A stretch of 8,092 nucleotides of DNA from Chitinophagaceae bacterium (GTDB lineage Bacteria > Bacteroidota > Bacteroidia > Chitinophagales > Chitinophagaceae). Positions within the stretch are counted from its first letter, which is position 1. Each line of letters starts with the position of its first letter. A program made the translations under genes and the position numbers. Under the pieces are notes generated by a model. It ran no database searches. It was not told the DNA's origin and was given only the letters and a program-made list of their open reading frames with translations. Shown here one piece after another: positions 1 to 6,001 of this stretch. The stretch is taken from positions 1 through 8,092 of the forward strand of contig JAHEZA010000083.1 in assembly GCA_023251335.1 (NCBI GenBank), given 5' to 3'.

Positions 1-569
1 GAATACCCAGAGCGTACATTTTGCGTAAGGCTTTCCAGTGTTCCGCCTTTCAATAATTCCGCAGATGCTTCTTTGAACGATCGCGATGCACTCAAATAAT
101 CCGTTGTTAAATAATGAGGAATATGAATATGTAGCCCTTCCATCAGGTTTACAAAATACTCGCTCCACGAAATGGCCACGGCAATATTTCCAATAGCGTA
201 TTCCATTAACAAATCCCAACCAATGATCCATGCCACCAGTTCGCCAAACGATGCATACGCATAAGTATAAGCACTTCCACTCACCGGAATTCTTGAAGCA
301 AATTCCGCATAACATAGGGCAGAAAATCCACAACACACCGCCGTGAGAACAAACAAAAGCGATACACCGGGGCCCCCTGCAAAAGATGCATTTCCTATGG
401 TAGAAAATATGCCTGCGCCTACTACAGCGGCGATTCCCATCGCAGTAAGATCGCGCACTTTCAATACTTTTTTTAATCCTGAAGCAGAATGCGTAGCATC
501 AGAAAGACCTGATTCCGCATCGGCTAAAATGGCAGAAATACTTTTTTTACGAAAGAGAGGGTGAGACAT
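1..569 (-). CDS. APC-family amino acid permease, N-terminal 189 codons (cut by window edge)
   Basis: Inner-membrane secondary transporter of the amino acid/polyamine/organocation superfamily, most like the cationic amino acid transporter (CAT/YfnA) branch. Reading from the ATG at 569-567, the protein has a hydrophilic N-terminus of about 35 residues. A first membrane segment follows at about 41-58 with the family motif GAGIF (51-55), a second at about 67-88 followed by YAEFASRIP, and a third at about 111-140 (LVAWIIGWDLLMEYAIGN). The stretch at 150-189 fits the extracellular loop seen before the next helix in this family. The frame is open to base 1, so the C-terminal half lies outside the window and substrate residues cannot be judged. 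It is divergent from the Crp/Fnr-type regulator with about 300 bases between the starts. No clear promoter was seen; TATTTTTA at 599-592 on the minus strand is only a partial -7 box. Family call firm, substrate unknown. Confidence 0.9.
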   Translation of the reverse strand, partial: MSHPLFRKKSISAILADAESGLSDATHSASGLKKVLKVRDLTAMGIAAVVGAGIFSTIGNASFAGGPGVSLLFVLTAVCCGFSALCYAEFASRIPVSGSAYTYAYASFGELVAWIIGWDLLMEYAIGNIAVAISWSEYFVNLMEGLHIHIPHYLTTDYLSASRSFKEASAELLKGGTLESLTQNVRSGY

Positions 570-650
570 ACCTGGTAAACTTTTACGAGACTAAAAATAT
601 AGAAATAATTTTTAAACCCATTTTAAAGTCCAGATAAAAGGAATATTATT

Positions 651-671
651 ATTGTCATCAGACAATTTTTT
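651..671 (+). terminator. Small hairpin with T-run (weak terminator or attenuator)
   Basis: ATTGTC (651-656) and GACAAT (661-666) form a 6-base-pair stem with a 4-base loop, and T continues to 671. The form is that of an intrinsic terminator reading rightwards. No plus-strand gene precedes it in the window, so its purpose is unclear. The stem is short and AT-rich and may be chance. Confidence 0.3.
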
Positions 672-730
672 CTCTAAAGTAAGTAGCTGAAACCAAGGGA
701 TTTATTTTGATATAAATACATAATCGTCAA

Positions 731-750
731 TATTTGTTCGCTTACTGTAA
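731..750 (+). promoter_or_regulatory. TAwTTGTTnnyTTACTG motif, copy 1 (upstream of regulator)
   Basis: TATTTGTTCGCTTACTGTAA. It agrees with the four other copies at TA, TTGTT and TTACTG. It is preceded by AATC at 722-725, as in the pirin copy, and its 3' end lies 121 bases before the regulator ATG. Proposed as a protein-binding site; the role is inferred only from repetition and placement. Confidence 0.5.
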
Positions 751-826
751 GAATCTTACTCACGATGTTCAATCCACAAGACGAGTAAATCATGAGAAGT
801 GGCGGAACGAAAATAAGAATCATCCG

Positions 827-846
827 TAATTGTTTGTTTACTGCAA
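827..846 (+). promoter_or_regulatory. TAwTTGTTnnyTTACTG motif, copy 2 (next to regulator start)
   Basis: TAATTGTTTGTTTACTGCAA. Bases 827-842 are identical to the two copies upstream of the DUF1761 gene, and 827-843 are identical to the distal of those two. It ends 25 bases before the regulator ATG at 872, so a bound protein would overlap or adjoin the promoter. A TTG at 830-832 and AATCTTTG at 849-856 (7 of 8 to TAnnTTTG) with 16 bases between could be a promoter inside it, though the spacer is short. Confidence 0.55.
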
Positions 847-871
847 TCAATCTTTGCTTTATTTTCGTAAA

Positions 872-1453
872 ATGAATACGGATTTGATTTTAAAAACTAT
901 TTCGCAATACATAACCTTTACTAAAGAAGAAACTAAATTTTTTCTTTCACTCCTTCGGCAAAAGAAAATCCGGAAAAAACAATTCCTTTACCAGGAAGGA
1001 GATATTTGTAAATACACCACATTCGTAAATAATGGGTGCCTTCGTACATACGCTATTGATAACAGCGGAACAGATCATGTATTTCAGTTTGCCACAGAAG
1101 GTTGGTGGATCGGAGATATTGAAAGTTTGAAAAATCAGACTCCAACGATGATGAATACAGATGCACTGGAAGATTCTGAAATAATAATGATCTCAAAACA
1201 AGATATGGACCTGCTCTATGAAAAGGTTCCGAAGTATGAACGTTTTTCAAGAATGATTTTGGAAAATGCGTACATAGCCCACCAGCAGCGGATATTACAC
1301 AATGCTTGTTTTTCAGCTTACGAAAGATACCAGCATTTCTTAGAAAAATATCCTGAATGGAACGCGCGAATTCCACAAAACCAAATCGCTTCTTACCTTG
1401 GAATTACTCCTGAGTTTTTCAGTAAGATGAAAAGTCAGGCCCTGATAAAATAA
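872..1453 (+). CDS. Crp/Fnr-family transcriptional regulator
   Basis: A 193-residue cytoplasmic DNA-binding protein of the cyclic-nucleotide-binding-domain/winged-helix class common in Bacteroidota. The effector beta-barrel spans about residues 20-115 (QFLYQEGD at 37-44, NNGCLRTYAIDNSGTDHVFQF at 53-73 in slightly degenerate family form). A dimerisation helix follows at about 120-160, then a C-terminal helix-turn-helix at about 167-188 (IPQNQIASYLGITPEFFSKM). I see no canonical cAMP phosphate-binding Arg-Ser and no N-terminal Fe-S cysteine cluster as in Fnr, so the signal it senses is unknown. ATG 872 is chosen: it gives the usual family length. A TTG 42 bases upstream would add 14 residues lying inside the repeated upstream motif. 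It precedes pirin-yceI in the same direction with a 190-base gap and carries two motif copies upstream, which suggests autoregulation. Confidence 0.88.
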   Translation: MNTDLILKTISQYITFTKEETKFFLSLLRQKKIRKKQFLYQEGDICKYTTFVNNGCLRTYAIDNSGTDHVFQFATEGWWIGDIESLKNQTPTMMNTDALEDSEIIMISKQDMDLLYEKVPKYERFSRMILENAYIAHQQRILHNACFSAYERYQHFLEKYPEWNARIPQNQIASYLGITPEFFSKMKSQALIK

Positions 1454-1474
1454 GTACCGTCAAAATTAAAAACA

Positions 1475-1499
1475 TAAATCATTACTATTTGTTGATTTA
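1475..1499. repeat. 7-bp inverted repeat TAAATCA/TGATTTA in the pirin upstream region
   Basis: TAAATCA at 1475-1481 and TGATTTA at 1493-1499 are perfect inverted arms around an 11-base centre. No T-run follows, so it is not an obvious terminator for the preceding regulator. The right arm overlaps the repeated motif at 1486-1505. An operator half-site pair is possible; chance in AT-rich DNA is not excluded. Confidence 0.4.
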
Positions 1500-1505
1500 C
1501 TGTAC
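1486..1505 (+). promoter_or_regulatory. TAwTTGTTnnyTTACTG motif, copy 3 (upstream of pirin)
   Basis: TATTTGTTGATTTACTGTAC. Together with its left flank (ACATAAATC at 1472-1480) it resembles the region 718-750 before the regulator: about 26 of 33 positions agree when one gap is allowed. It lies 138 bases before the pirin ATG and about 90 bases before the -33 element of the pirin promoter. Confidence 0.5.
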
Positions 1506-1594
1506 CTGGAAATATCCACAATTGATTAATCGCTTTCGCGAATAATGTTCCATTCACCGCTCAAGATTTGCTACTCAGGACTTAATCTACATTA

Positions 1595-1625
1595 TTGGCA
1601 AGGCTATTGCGTTGTCATAATTTTG
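1595..1625 (+). promoter_or_regulatory. Bacteroidota-type promoter for pirin-yceI
   Basis: TTG at 1595-1597, a 20-base spacer, and TAATTTTG at 1618-1625, an exact match to the Bacteroidota -7 consensus TAnnTTTG. Transcription would begin near 1631, giving a short A/T-rich leader of about a dozen bases before the ATG at 1644. This is the clearest promoter in the window. Confidence 0.65.
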
Positions 1626-1643
1626 TGTTTTAAAATTTAAACA

Positions 1644-2522
1644 ATGAAAGAATACAAAGCAATAGAAGAAGTTTTATCGCCATCTGCATCTCACATGGTG
1701 GGTGATGGATTTAAAGTTGTGAATTTTTCTCCCGGCGGGGAAAGTTTTGGCGATAGAATGAGTCCGTTTTTTCTAATGGATTTTAATCCTGAATTTAATT
1801 TTACTCCAACTAAAGAACCGCGCGGCGTAGGTGTTCATCCGCATCGCGGATTCGAAACCGTAACGGTTGCTTACAAAGGAAGCGTAGCACATAATGATAG
1901 CACCGGAAATAGTGGTGTTATTAATCCCGGCGACGTACAATGGATGACGGCTGCATCCGGAATCCTTCATAAAGAATATCATGAAAAAGAGTTTGCCAAA
2001 AAAGGCGGCGCATTTGAGATGGCTCAGATATGGGTGAATTTGCCAAAGAAATATAAAATGTCAACTCCTAAATACCAGGCAATACTCAATGATCAAAAAG
2101 GAGATTACAAAATAGGAAATGGAAATGGAAATGTATTGGTAATTGCGGGAGAATATAATGGCGTAAAGGGCCCGGCAAAAACTTTCTCGCCTGTAGAAAT
2201 GTATGACATTCACTTGAATGAGAATGGAGAAGCAGAATTCAATCTGCCGGCGGATTTTAACACAGGATTATTAGTAGTGGAAGGCGAAGCGACTATCAAT
2301 GAAAATACTATTGCACATGCTCATCAATATGTGCAATTTAAAAATGAAGAAGGCGCCATAAAAATTAAAGCAAATAAAAAAAGTGTCTTTTTATTATTAA
2401 GTGGCGAACCAATTAACGAGCCTGTAGCTGCTTACGGACCTTTCGTGATGAATACAGTAGAAGAAATCCAGGAAGCTATTGACGATTTCAAAGGTGGAAA
2501 ATTTGGCCAACTTGCTAACTAA
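1644..2522 (+). CDS. Pirin family protein
   Basis: A 292-residue cytoplasmic bicupin of the pirin family, the usual length. The N-terminal cupin (about 30-135) carries the metal site in full: H65 and H67 in HPHRGFETV and H109 and E111 in SGILHKEYHE, matching the His-His-His-Glu iron ligands of human pirin and E. coli YhhW. The segment NPGDVQWMTAASGILH (94-109) is typical. The C-terminal pirin domain ends with the family block YGPFVMNTVEEIQEAIDDFKGG. Some bacterial pirins oxidise quercetin; others bind regulators or metabolic enzymes, so the substrate here is not known. ATG 1644 follows a strong promoter match. yceI begins 30 bases after its stop, so the two are likely cotranscribed. The upstream Crp/Fnr-type gene and shared motif point to regulation by that protein. 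Confidence 0.93.
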   Translation: MKEYKAIEEVLSPSASHMVGDGFKVVNFSPGGESFGDRMSPFFLMDFNPEFNFTPTKEPRGVGVHPHRGFETVTVAYKGSVAHNDSTGNSGVINPGDVQWMTAASGILHKEYHEKEFAKKGGAFEMAQIWVNLPKKYKMSTPKYQAILNDQKGDYKIGNGNGNVLVIAGEYNGVKGPAKTFSPVEMYDIHLNENGEAEFNLPADFNTGLLVVEGEATINENTIAHAHQYVQFKNEEGAIKIKANKKSVFLLLSGEPINEPVAAYGPFVMNTVEEIQEAIDDFKGGKFGQLAN

Positions 2523-2552
2523 ATATTTATTTAAACTCTAAAAACAAATAAC

Positions 2553-3107
2553 ATGTCAACAAAAACAAAATGGGTAATAGATCCCTCGCACAGCGAAATT
2601 GCATTTAAGGTAAAACATCTGATGATCACTAATGTGAAGGGCATTTTTACAGAATACAATGCCAGCATTTACACAACCAATGAAGATTTCACAACGGCTG
2701 AAGTAGATTTTTGGATGGACCCGGAATCGGTAACCACCAATGACGAAAAGAGAGATGGGCACCTGAAAAGCGCTGATTTTTTTGATATTGCAAATCATAA
2801 AGAAATAACTTTTACGTCCAACACCATTGAAAAGATAGATGGAGATGGCAGTTATGAACTTTGGGGAGATCTGACCATAAAAGGTATTTCAAAAAAAATA
2901 AAGCTGGATGTAGAATTTGGCGGCGTGATAAAAGATCCCTGGGGGGCTGAAAAAGCTGGGTTTACCATCAATGGTAAAATTAATCGGAAAGATTGGGGAC
3001 TAAACTGGAATACCGCTCTTGAAGCAGGAGGCTTGTTAGTAGGAGACACCGTAAATATCAGTTGCGAAGTAGAATTATTAAAACTGGAAGAAGTAGAAAA
3101 TAACTAA
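2553..3107 (+). CDS. YceI family protein (lipid-binding lipocalin-like fold), no signal peptide
   Basis: A 184-residue protein of the YceI family, whose known structures form an extended beta-barrel that binds a long isoprenoid-type lipid. Family blocks in order: WVIDPSHSEIAFKVKH (7-22), DEKRDGHLKSADFFD (64-78), WGDLTIKGISKKIKLDVEF (104-122), AGFTINGKINRKDWGLNW (135-152) and VGDTVNISCEVELL (163-176). Many YceI proteins are exported, but here the family domain begins at residue 7 with no hydrophobic leader, so the protein should be cytoplasmic. It follows pirin by 30 bases and precedes a terminator, making it the last gene of a two-gene operon. A joint role with pirin in handling redox-active or isoprenoid-quinone compounds is an inference from the pairing only. 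Confidence 0.93.
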   Translation: MSTKTKWVIDPSHSEIAFKVKHLMITNVKGIFTEYNASIYTTNEDFTTAEVDFWMDPESVTTNDEKRDGHLKSADFFDIANHKEITFTSNTIEKIDGDGSYELWGDLTIKGISKKIKLDVEFGGVIKDPWGAEKAGFTINGKINRKDWGLNWNTALEAGGLLVGDTVNISCEVELLKLEEVENN

Positions 3108-3146
3108 TGGTCAGAAGTCAGGTCGTATATAGCTCAAAACTCATGC
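3108..3146. repeat. Short degenerate 7-base words after yceI
   Basis: TGGTCAG (3108-3114) and AAGTCAG (3115-3121) are followed by CTCAAAA (3133-3139) and CTCATGC (3140-3146). The pattern of GTCA-type words followed by CTCA-type words resembles the longer array between pfkA and pyk, but only a few units are present. Confidence 0.3.
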
Positions 3147-3170
3147 ATTAATTTGACTCACTTTAAATTC

Positions 3171-3210
3171 AGGCCTTAAATCTTTTTATATAAAGGATTA
3201 AGGCCTTTTT
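3171..3210 (+). terminator. Intrinsic terminator of pirin-yceI
   Basis: AGGCCTTAA (3171-3179) pairs perfectly with TTAAGGCCT (3198-3206) as a 9-base-pair stem with an AT-rich loop of 18 bases in which further pairing is possible. T residues run to 3210 and ATTTT follows. It stands 64 bases after the yceI stop and ends the operon before the pfkA promoter. Confidence 0.75.
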
Positions 3211-3334
3211 ATTTTAGAAAAATAAAACGCTATTAGAGTATGTAAAAGGACGTCTGTTCAATGAAAAAAAAATTAAATCAGAAACTATTCTTTCTGCTTG
3301 AAAATCTTCTTTTAATTAAATAATCCTAAATGTG

Positions 3335-3342
3335 TACTTTTG
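3335..3342 (+). promoter_or_regulatory. -7 box of the pfkA promoter
   Basis: TACTTTTG matches TAnnTTTG exactly and lies 48 bases before the pfkA start. No clear TTG is seen at the expected -33 position, so the promoter may be weak or dependent on an activator. The leader that follows is A-rich, as is usual before Bacteroidota starts. Confidence 0.5.
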
Positions 3343-3390
3343 ACGGCATTTAAAAAAAAACAACAATTTAAAAGGTAATTTTAAAAAGTC

Positions 3391-4371
3391 TTGGAAAAAA
3401 AAGTAACTAAAATAGGCGTTCTCACCTCTGGCGGAGACGCTCCGGGAATGAATGCTGCCATCAGGGCAGTGGTACGCACAGGTATTTATAACAAATTAGA
3501 AGTTTACGGAATTAAACGTGGCTACCAGGGGATGATAGATAATGACATTTTTAAAATGGAGAGTACAAGCGTCGCTAACATTATTCAACGCGGAGGCACC
3601 ATTCTAAAAACGGCAAGGTGCAAAGATTTCTTTACTACTGAAGGAAGAAAAAAAGCTTATGAAAATCTCAACGCGCTTGGAATCAATGGAGTAGTCATCA
3701 TTGGTGGCGATGGTTCTTTCAGAGGGGCACAAATCTTTAGCCGCGAGTATGATATACCTTGTATAGGCTTGCCGGGAACAATAGATAAAGACATTGCCGG
3801 CACCGATTTTACTATTGGTTTTGATACCGCCGTAAACACAGCCGTAGAAGCGATAGACAAAGTGAGAGACACCGCTGATGCGCATGACAGGCTTTTTATT
3901 ATTGAAGTGATGGGAAGGGATTCGGGATACATTGCGCTGCATAGTGGCATTGCTACCGGAGCAGAAAACATATTAATCCCTGAACGAAAGACAGATGTGG
4001 AAGGCGTTGTCAACGCCTTAATCGAAAAGCATGGGCGTAAAAAATTAGTCAATATTATTGTCGTGGCCGAAGGCGAAGAATTTGGTGCGGTAGAATTAGG
4101 AAAAGTAATTACGGAAAGAATACCCGACCAGGAAGTTAGAGTTACAATTCTGGGCCACATACAGCGTGGTGGCTCTCCAACCTGCTTTGATAGGTTAATT
4201 GCCAGTCGCATGGGCTATGCAGCTGTTGAATGTTTACTAGAAGGAAGATTCAATGTTTTTGTGGGCATCCTTAATAATGACATGCATTATATTCCCCTGG
4301 ATAAGGCGGTAAAAAAGAAACAGAGAATGAGTGAAGACTGGATGAAAATCGTGAAAATATTATCAAGCTAG
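3391..4371 (+). CDS. pfkA: ATP-dependent 6-phosphofructokinase
   Basis: Phosphorylates fructose 6-phosphate to fructose 1,6-bisphosphate, the committed step of glycolysis, in the cytoplasm. 326 residues, close to E. coli PfkA (320). Seen: ATP-binding GGDAPGMN (14-21), IIGGDGSFRGA (103-113), catalytic loop PGTIDKD (128-134) with Asp132 as the expected base, EVMGRDSGY (172-180), and GHIQRGGSP (255-263) with Arg259 for substrate. Gly at 108 and 129 is the ATP-type pair; pyrophosphate-dependent enzymes usually have Asp and Lys there. Lys133 replaces the Asn of TIDND in E. coli. The start must be TTG 3391: an in-frame stop lies at 3382-3384 and the first downstream ATG (residue 20) is inside the nucleotide loop. 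AAAGG at 3371-3375 is too distant to be a convincing ribosome site. It lies upstream of pyk in the same direction with a 121-base gap. Confidence 0.96.
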   Translation: MEKKVTKIGVLTSGGDAPGMNAAIRAVVRTGIYNKLEVYGIKRGYQGMIDNDIFKMESTSVANIIQRGGTILKTARCKDFFTTEGRKKAYENLNALGINGVVIIGGDGSFRGAQIFSREYDIPCIGLPGTIDKDIAGTDFTIGFDTAVNTAVEAIDKVRDTADAHDRLFIIEVMGRDSGYIALHSGIATGAENILIPERKTDVEGVVNALIEKHGRKKLVNIIVVAEGEEFGAVELGKVITERIPDQEVRVTILGHIQRGGSPTCFDRLIASRMGYAAVECLLEGRFNVFVGILNNDMHYIPLDKAVKKKQRMSEDWMKIVKILSS

Positions 4372-4374
4372 AAA

Positions 4375-4479
4375 AGTCATGAGTGATTAATGATCAGGAG
4401 AAACTGGCTGACAACAAATGACTTAAGCCTCATAAACGTTAACTTACAACCCATAAATCATAACTAATAACTGATTCTT
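4375..4479. repeat. Degenerate heptamer array filling the pfkA-pyk spacer
   Basis: The spacer reads in a 7-base register. The left part has AGTCATG (4375), AGTGATT (4382) and AATGATC (4389). The right part has AATGACT (4417), TAAGCCT (4424), CATAAAC (4431), GTTAACT (4438), TACAACC (4445), CATAAAT (4452), CATAACT (4459), AATAACT (4466) and GATTCTT (4473). The right-hand consensus CATAACT is nearly the reverse complement of the left-hand AGTCATG, so the two ends are inverted and could pair loosely. It begins 4 bases after the pfkA stop and ends 13 bases before the pyk ATG. Confidence 0.55.
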
Positions 4480-4492
4480 AAATAAAAAATAA

Positions 4493-5986
4493 ATGTCAAA
4501 AAATATTAGCAAGTATCTATACAAGGATATGGATAAAAAAGCAGGTTTTGATCATTCGGTAAAGCGGACAAAAATTGTAGCTACCGTAGGGCCGGCCTGC
4601 GATAATTATGATGCTATGGTAGAATTAGTAACGGCAGGCGTAAATGTTTTTCGCTTAAATTTCTCCCATGGCAGTTATGAAGATAAGGCTAGAATCATTC
4701 AAATAATAAGAAAAATAAATACCACACTGCCTTTTAATATCGCGATACTTGCCGATTTGCAAGGTCCTAAATTAAGAGTGGGGGAAATTGAAAATAACGC
4801 GCTGGAAATAAAACCCGGTGATCGGTTGACATTCACAAATGAAAAATGCGTTGGGAATTTTGAGAAGATCTATGTAAGCTATCCTAACCTTCATAATGAT
4901 GTGATTCCCGGAAACATAATCATGATAGACGATGGTAAACTGGAAGTAAGAGTAATAGAAGTACTTTCCAACCATGATGTGCAGGTTGAGGTGGTAATGG
5001 GTGGTATCCTTTCATCTAAAAAAGGACTTAATCTTCCTGACACAAAAATCTCATTACCTGCGCTTACTGAAAAAGATCTTGCTGACCTTGATTTTATCAT
5101 TGGCCAGAACGTAGATTGGATAGCGCTTTCATTCGTTCGCGAAGTAAAAGATATTATAGGCCTCAAAGATATATTGAAAGAAAGAAAGAGCAAATCAAAA
5201 GTAATCGCCAAAATAGAAAAACCTGAAGCGGTAGCCAATATAAGAGACATTATCCTGGAAAGCGATGGCATTATGATAGCACGCGGAGATTTGGGGGTAG
5301 AGTTGCCGGTAGAGAAAGTACCGCTTATACAAAAAGAGATCATCCGCAAATGTATGCACAGGGCCAAGCCGGTGATAGTGGCTACTCAAATGATGGAAAG
5401 CATGATGGACAGGATAAAACCGAATCGTAGCGAAATAACCGACGTGGCCAACGCAGTGCTCGAAGGCGCCGATGCCTTAATGCTTAGTGGCGAAACAGCT
5501 ACCGGAAATTATCCCACCCTGGTGATAGAAACCATGAGCAAAATAATTATGGAAATTGAGAAGACAGCTTACGATTATAACCGAGATGATATTCTTTCAC
5601 CGCAACCACATTCACCGTCTTTTTTAAGCGATGCTATCTGCTATAGCGCCTGCAAACTGGCCAGTGATGTAAAAGCAGATGCGCTAATCGGTATGACACA
5701 AAGCGGTTACACAGGATTCATGCTTAGCAGCTACCGGCCAAAATCGTTTCTGTATGTGTTTAGTAAAGAAGAAAGTCTGATAAATCAATTGAGCCTTAGC
5801 TGGGGCGTGCGTGCCATGTTCTACGATGAAGAAGAAAGCCTTGATGATATCTTTTCTGACCAGTTAGGAATATTAAGAGAAAGAGGTTTTCTAAAAACAG
5901 GCGATGTGGTGGTAAACACAGGTAGCACACCGGTATCTTTGCATTTGCCTACAAACGTATTAAAGATTACAAAAGTGAAGGAATAA
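4493..5986 (+). CDS. pyk: Pyruvate kinase
   Basis: Transfers phosphate from phosphoenolpyruvate to ADP, giving pyruvate and ATP, the last step of glycolysis. 497 residues, slightly long for bacteria because of about 25 residues before RTKIVATVGPA (25-35). Seen: substrate loop RLNFSHGS (54-61), ADLQGPKLR (87-95), B domain at about 96-190, active-site signature VIAKIEKPEAVANI (237-250) with Lys240 and metal ligand Glu242, ARGDLGVELP (263-272) with Asp266, ATQMMESM (297-304) with Thr298, and SGETATGNYP (332-341). The C-terminal domain covers 370-497. Lys93 stands where K+-dependent enzymes have Glu (Glu117 of rabbit muscle). ATG 4493 is used; Met13 is an alternative start. It probably shares transcription with pfkA, since no separate promoter match was found in the repeat-filled spacer. 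A strong hairpin follows. Confidence 0.96.
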   Translation: MSKNISKYLYKDMDKKAGFDHSVKRTKIVATVGPACDNYDAMVELVTAGVNVFRLNFSHGSYEDKARIIQIIRKINTTLPFNIAILADLQGPKLRVGEIENNALEIKPGDRLTFTNEKCVGNFEKIYVSYPNLHNDVIPGNIIMIDDGKLEVRVIEVLSNHDVQVEVVMGGILSSKKGLNLPDTKISLPALTEKDLADLDFIIGQNVDWIALSFVREVKDIIGLKDILKERKSKSKVIAKIEKPEAVANIRDIILESDGIMIARGDLGVELPVEKVPLIQKEIIRKCMHRAKPVIVATQMMESMMDRIKPNRSEITDVANAVLEGADALMLSGETATGNYPTLVIETMSKIIMEIEKTAYDYNRDDILSPQPHSPSFLSDAICYSACKLASDVKADALIGMTQSGYTGFMLSSYRPKSFLYVFSKEESLINQLSLSWGVRAMFYDEEESLDDIFSDQLGILRERGFLKTGDVVVNTGSTPVSLHLPTNVLKITKVKE

Positions 5987-6001
5987 TTTTCTTCTTTAGG
6001 A

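Larger units (their letters stand above)
570..871. other. Divergent spacer between permease and Crp/Fnr-type regulator
   Basis: This stretch of about 300 bases holds no credible gene. It contains a small hairpin followed by T residues (651-671), two copies of the TAwTTGTTnnyTTACTG motif (731-750 and 827-846), and a perfect small palindrome CTTACTGTAAG at 741-751 that overlaps the first copy. It must carry the start signals of both divergent genes. Confidence 0.7.

Noticed and set aside
343..564. Plus-strand 73-codon open frame
   Set aside because: It is antisense to the permease, whose protein has clear family motifs; the frame has no recognisable features.
741..751. Palindrome CTTACTGTAAG as the regulator's operator by itself
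   Set aside because: The palindrome is not kept in the other four motif copies; only the TTACT part is, so the directional motif is the better description.
830..871. Upstream TTG start extending the Crp/Fnr-type regulator by 14 residues
   Set aside because: The extension lies inside the repeated 827-846 motif and the probable promoter, and family length fits the ATG at 872.
3657..4211. Minus-strand 184-codon open frame, with 3604-3942, inside pfkA
   Set aside because: Antisense shadows of a highly conserved enzyme gene; their serine/proline-rich or patternless products look like nothing known.
4375..4479. CRISPR-like array in the pfkA-pyk spacer
   Set aside because: Units are seven bases long, degenerate and without spacers between them, and no cas gene is present.
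4891..5367. Minus-strand 158-codon open frame inside pyk
   Set aside because: Antisense shadow of the pyruvate kinase active-site region.
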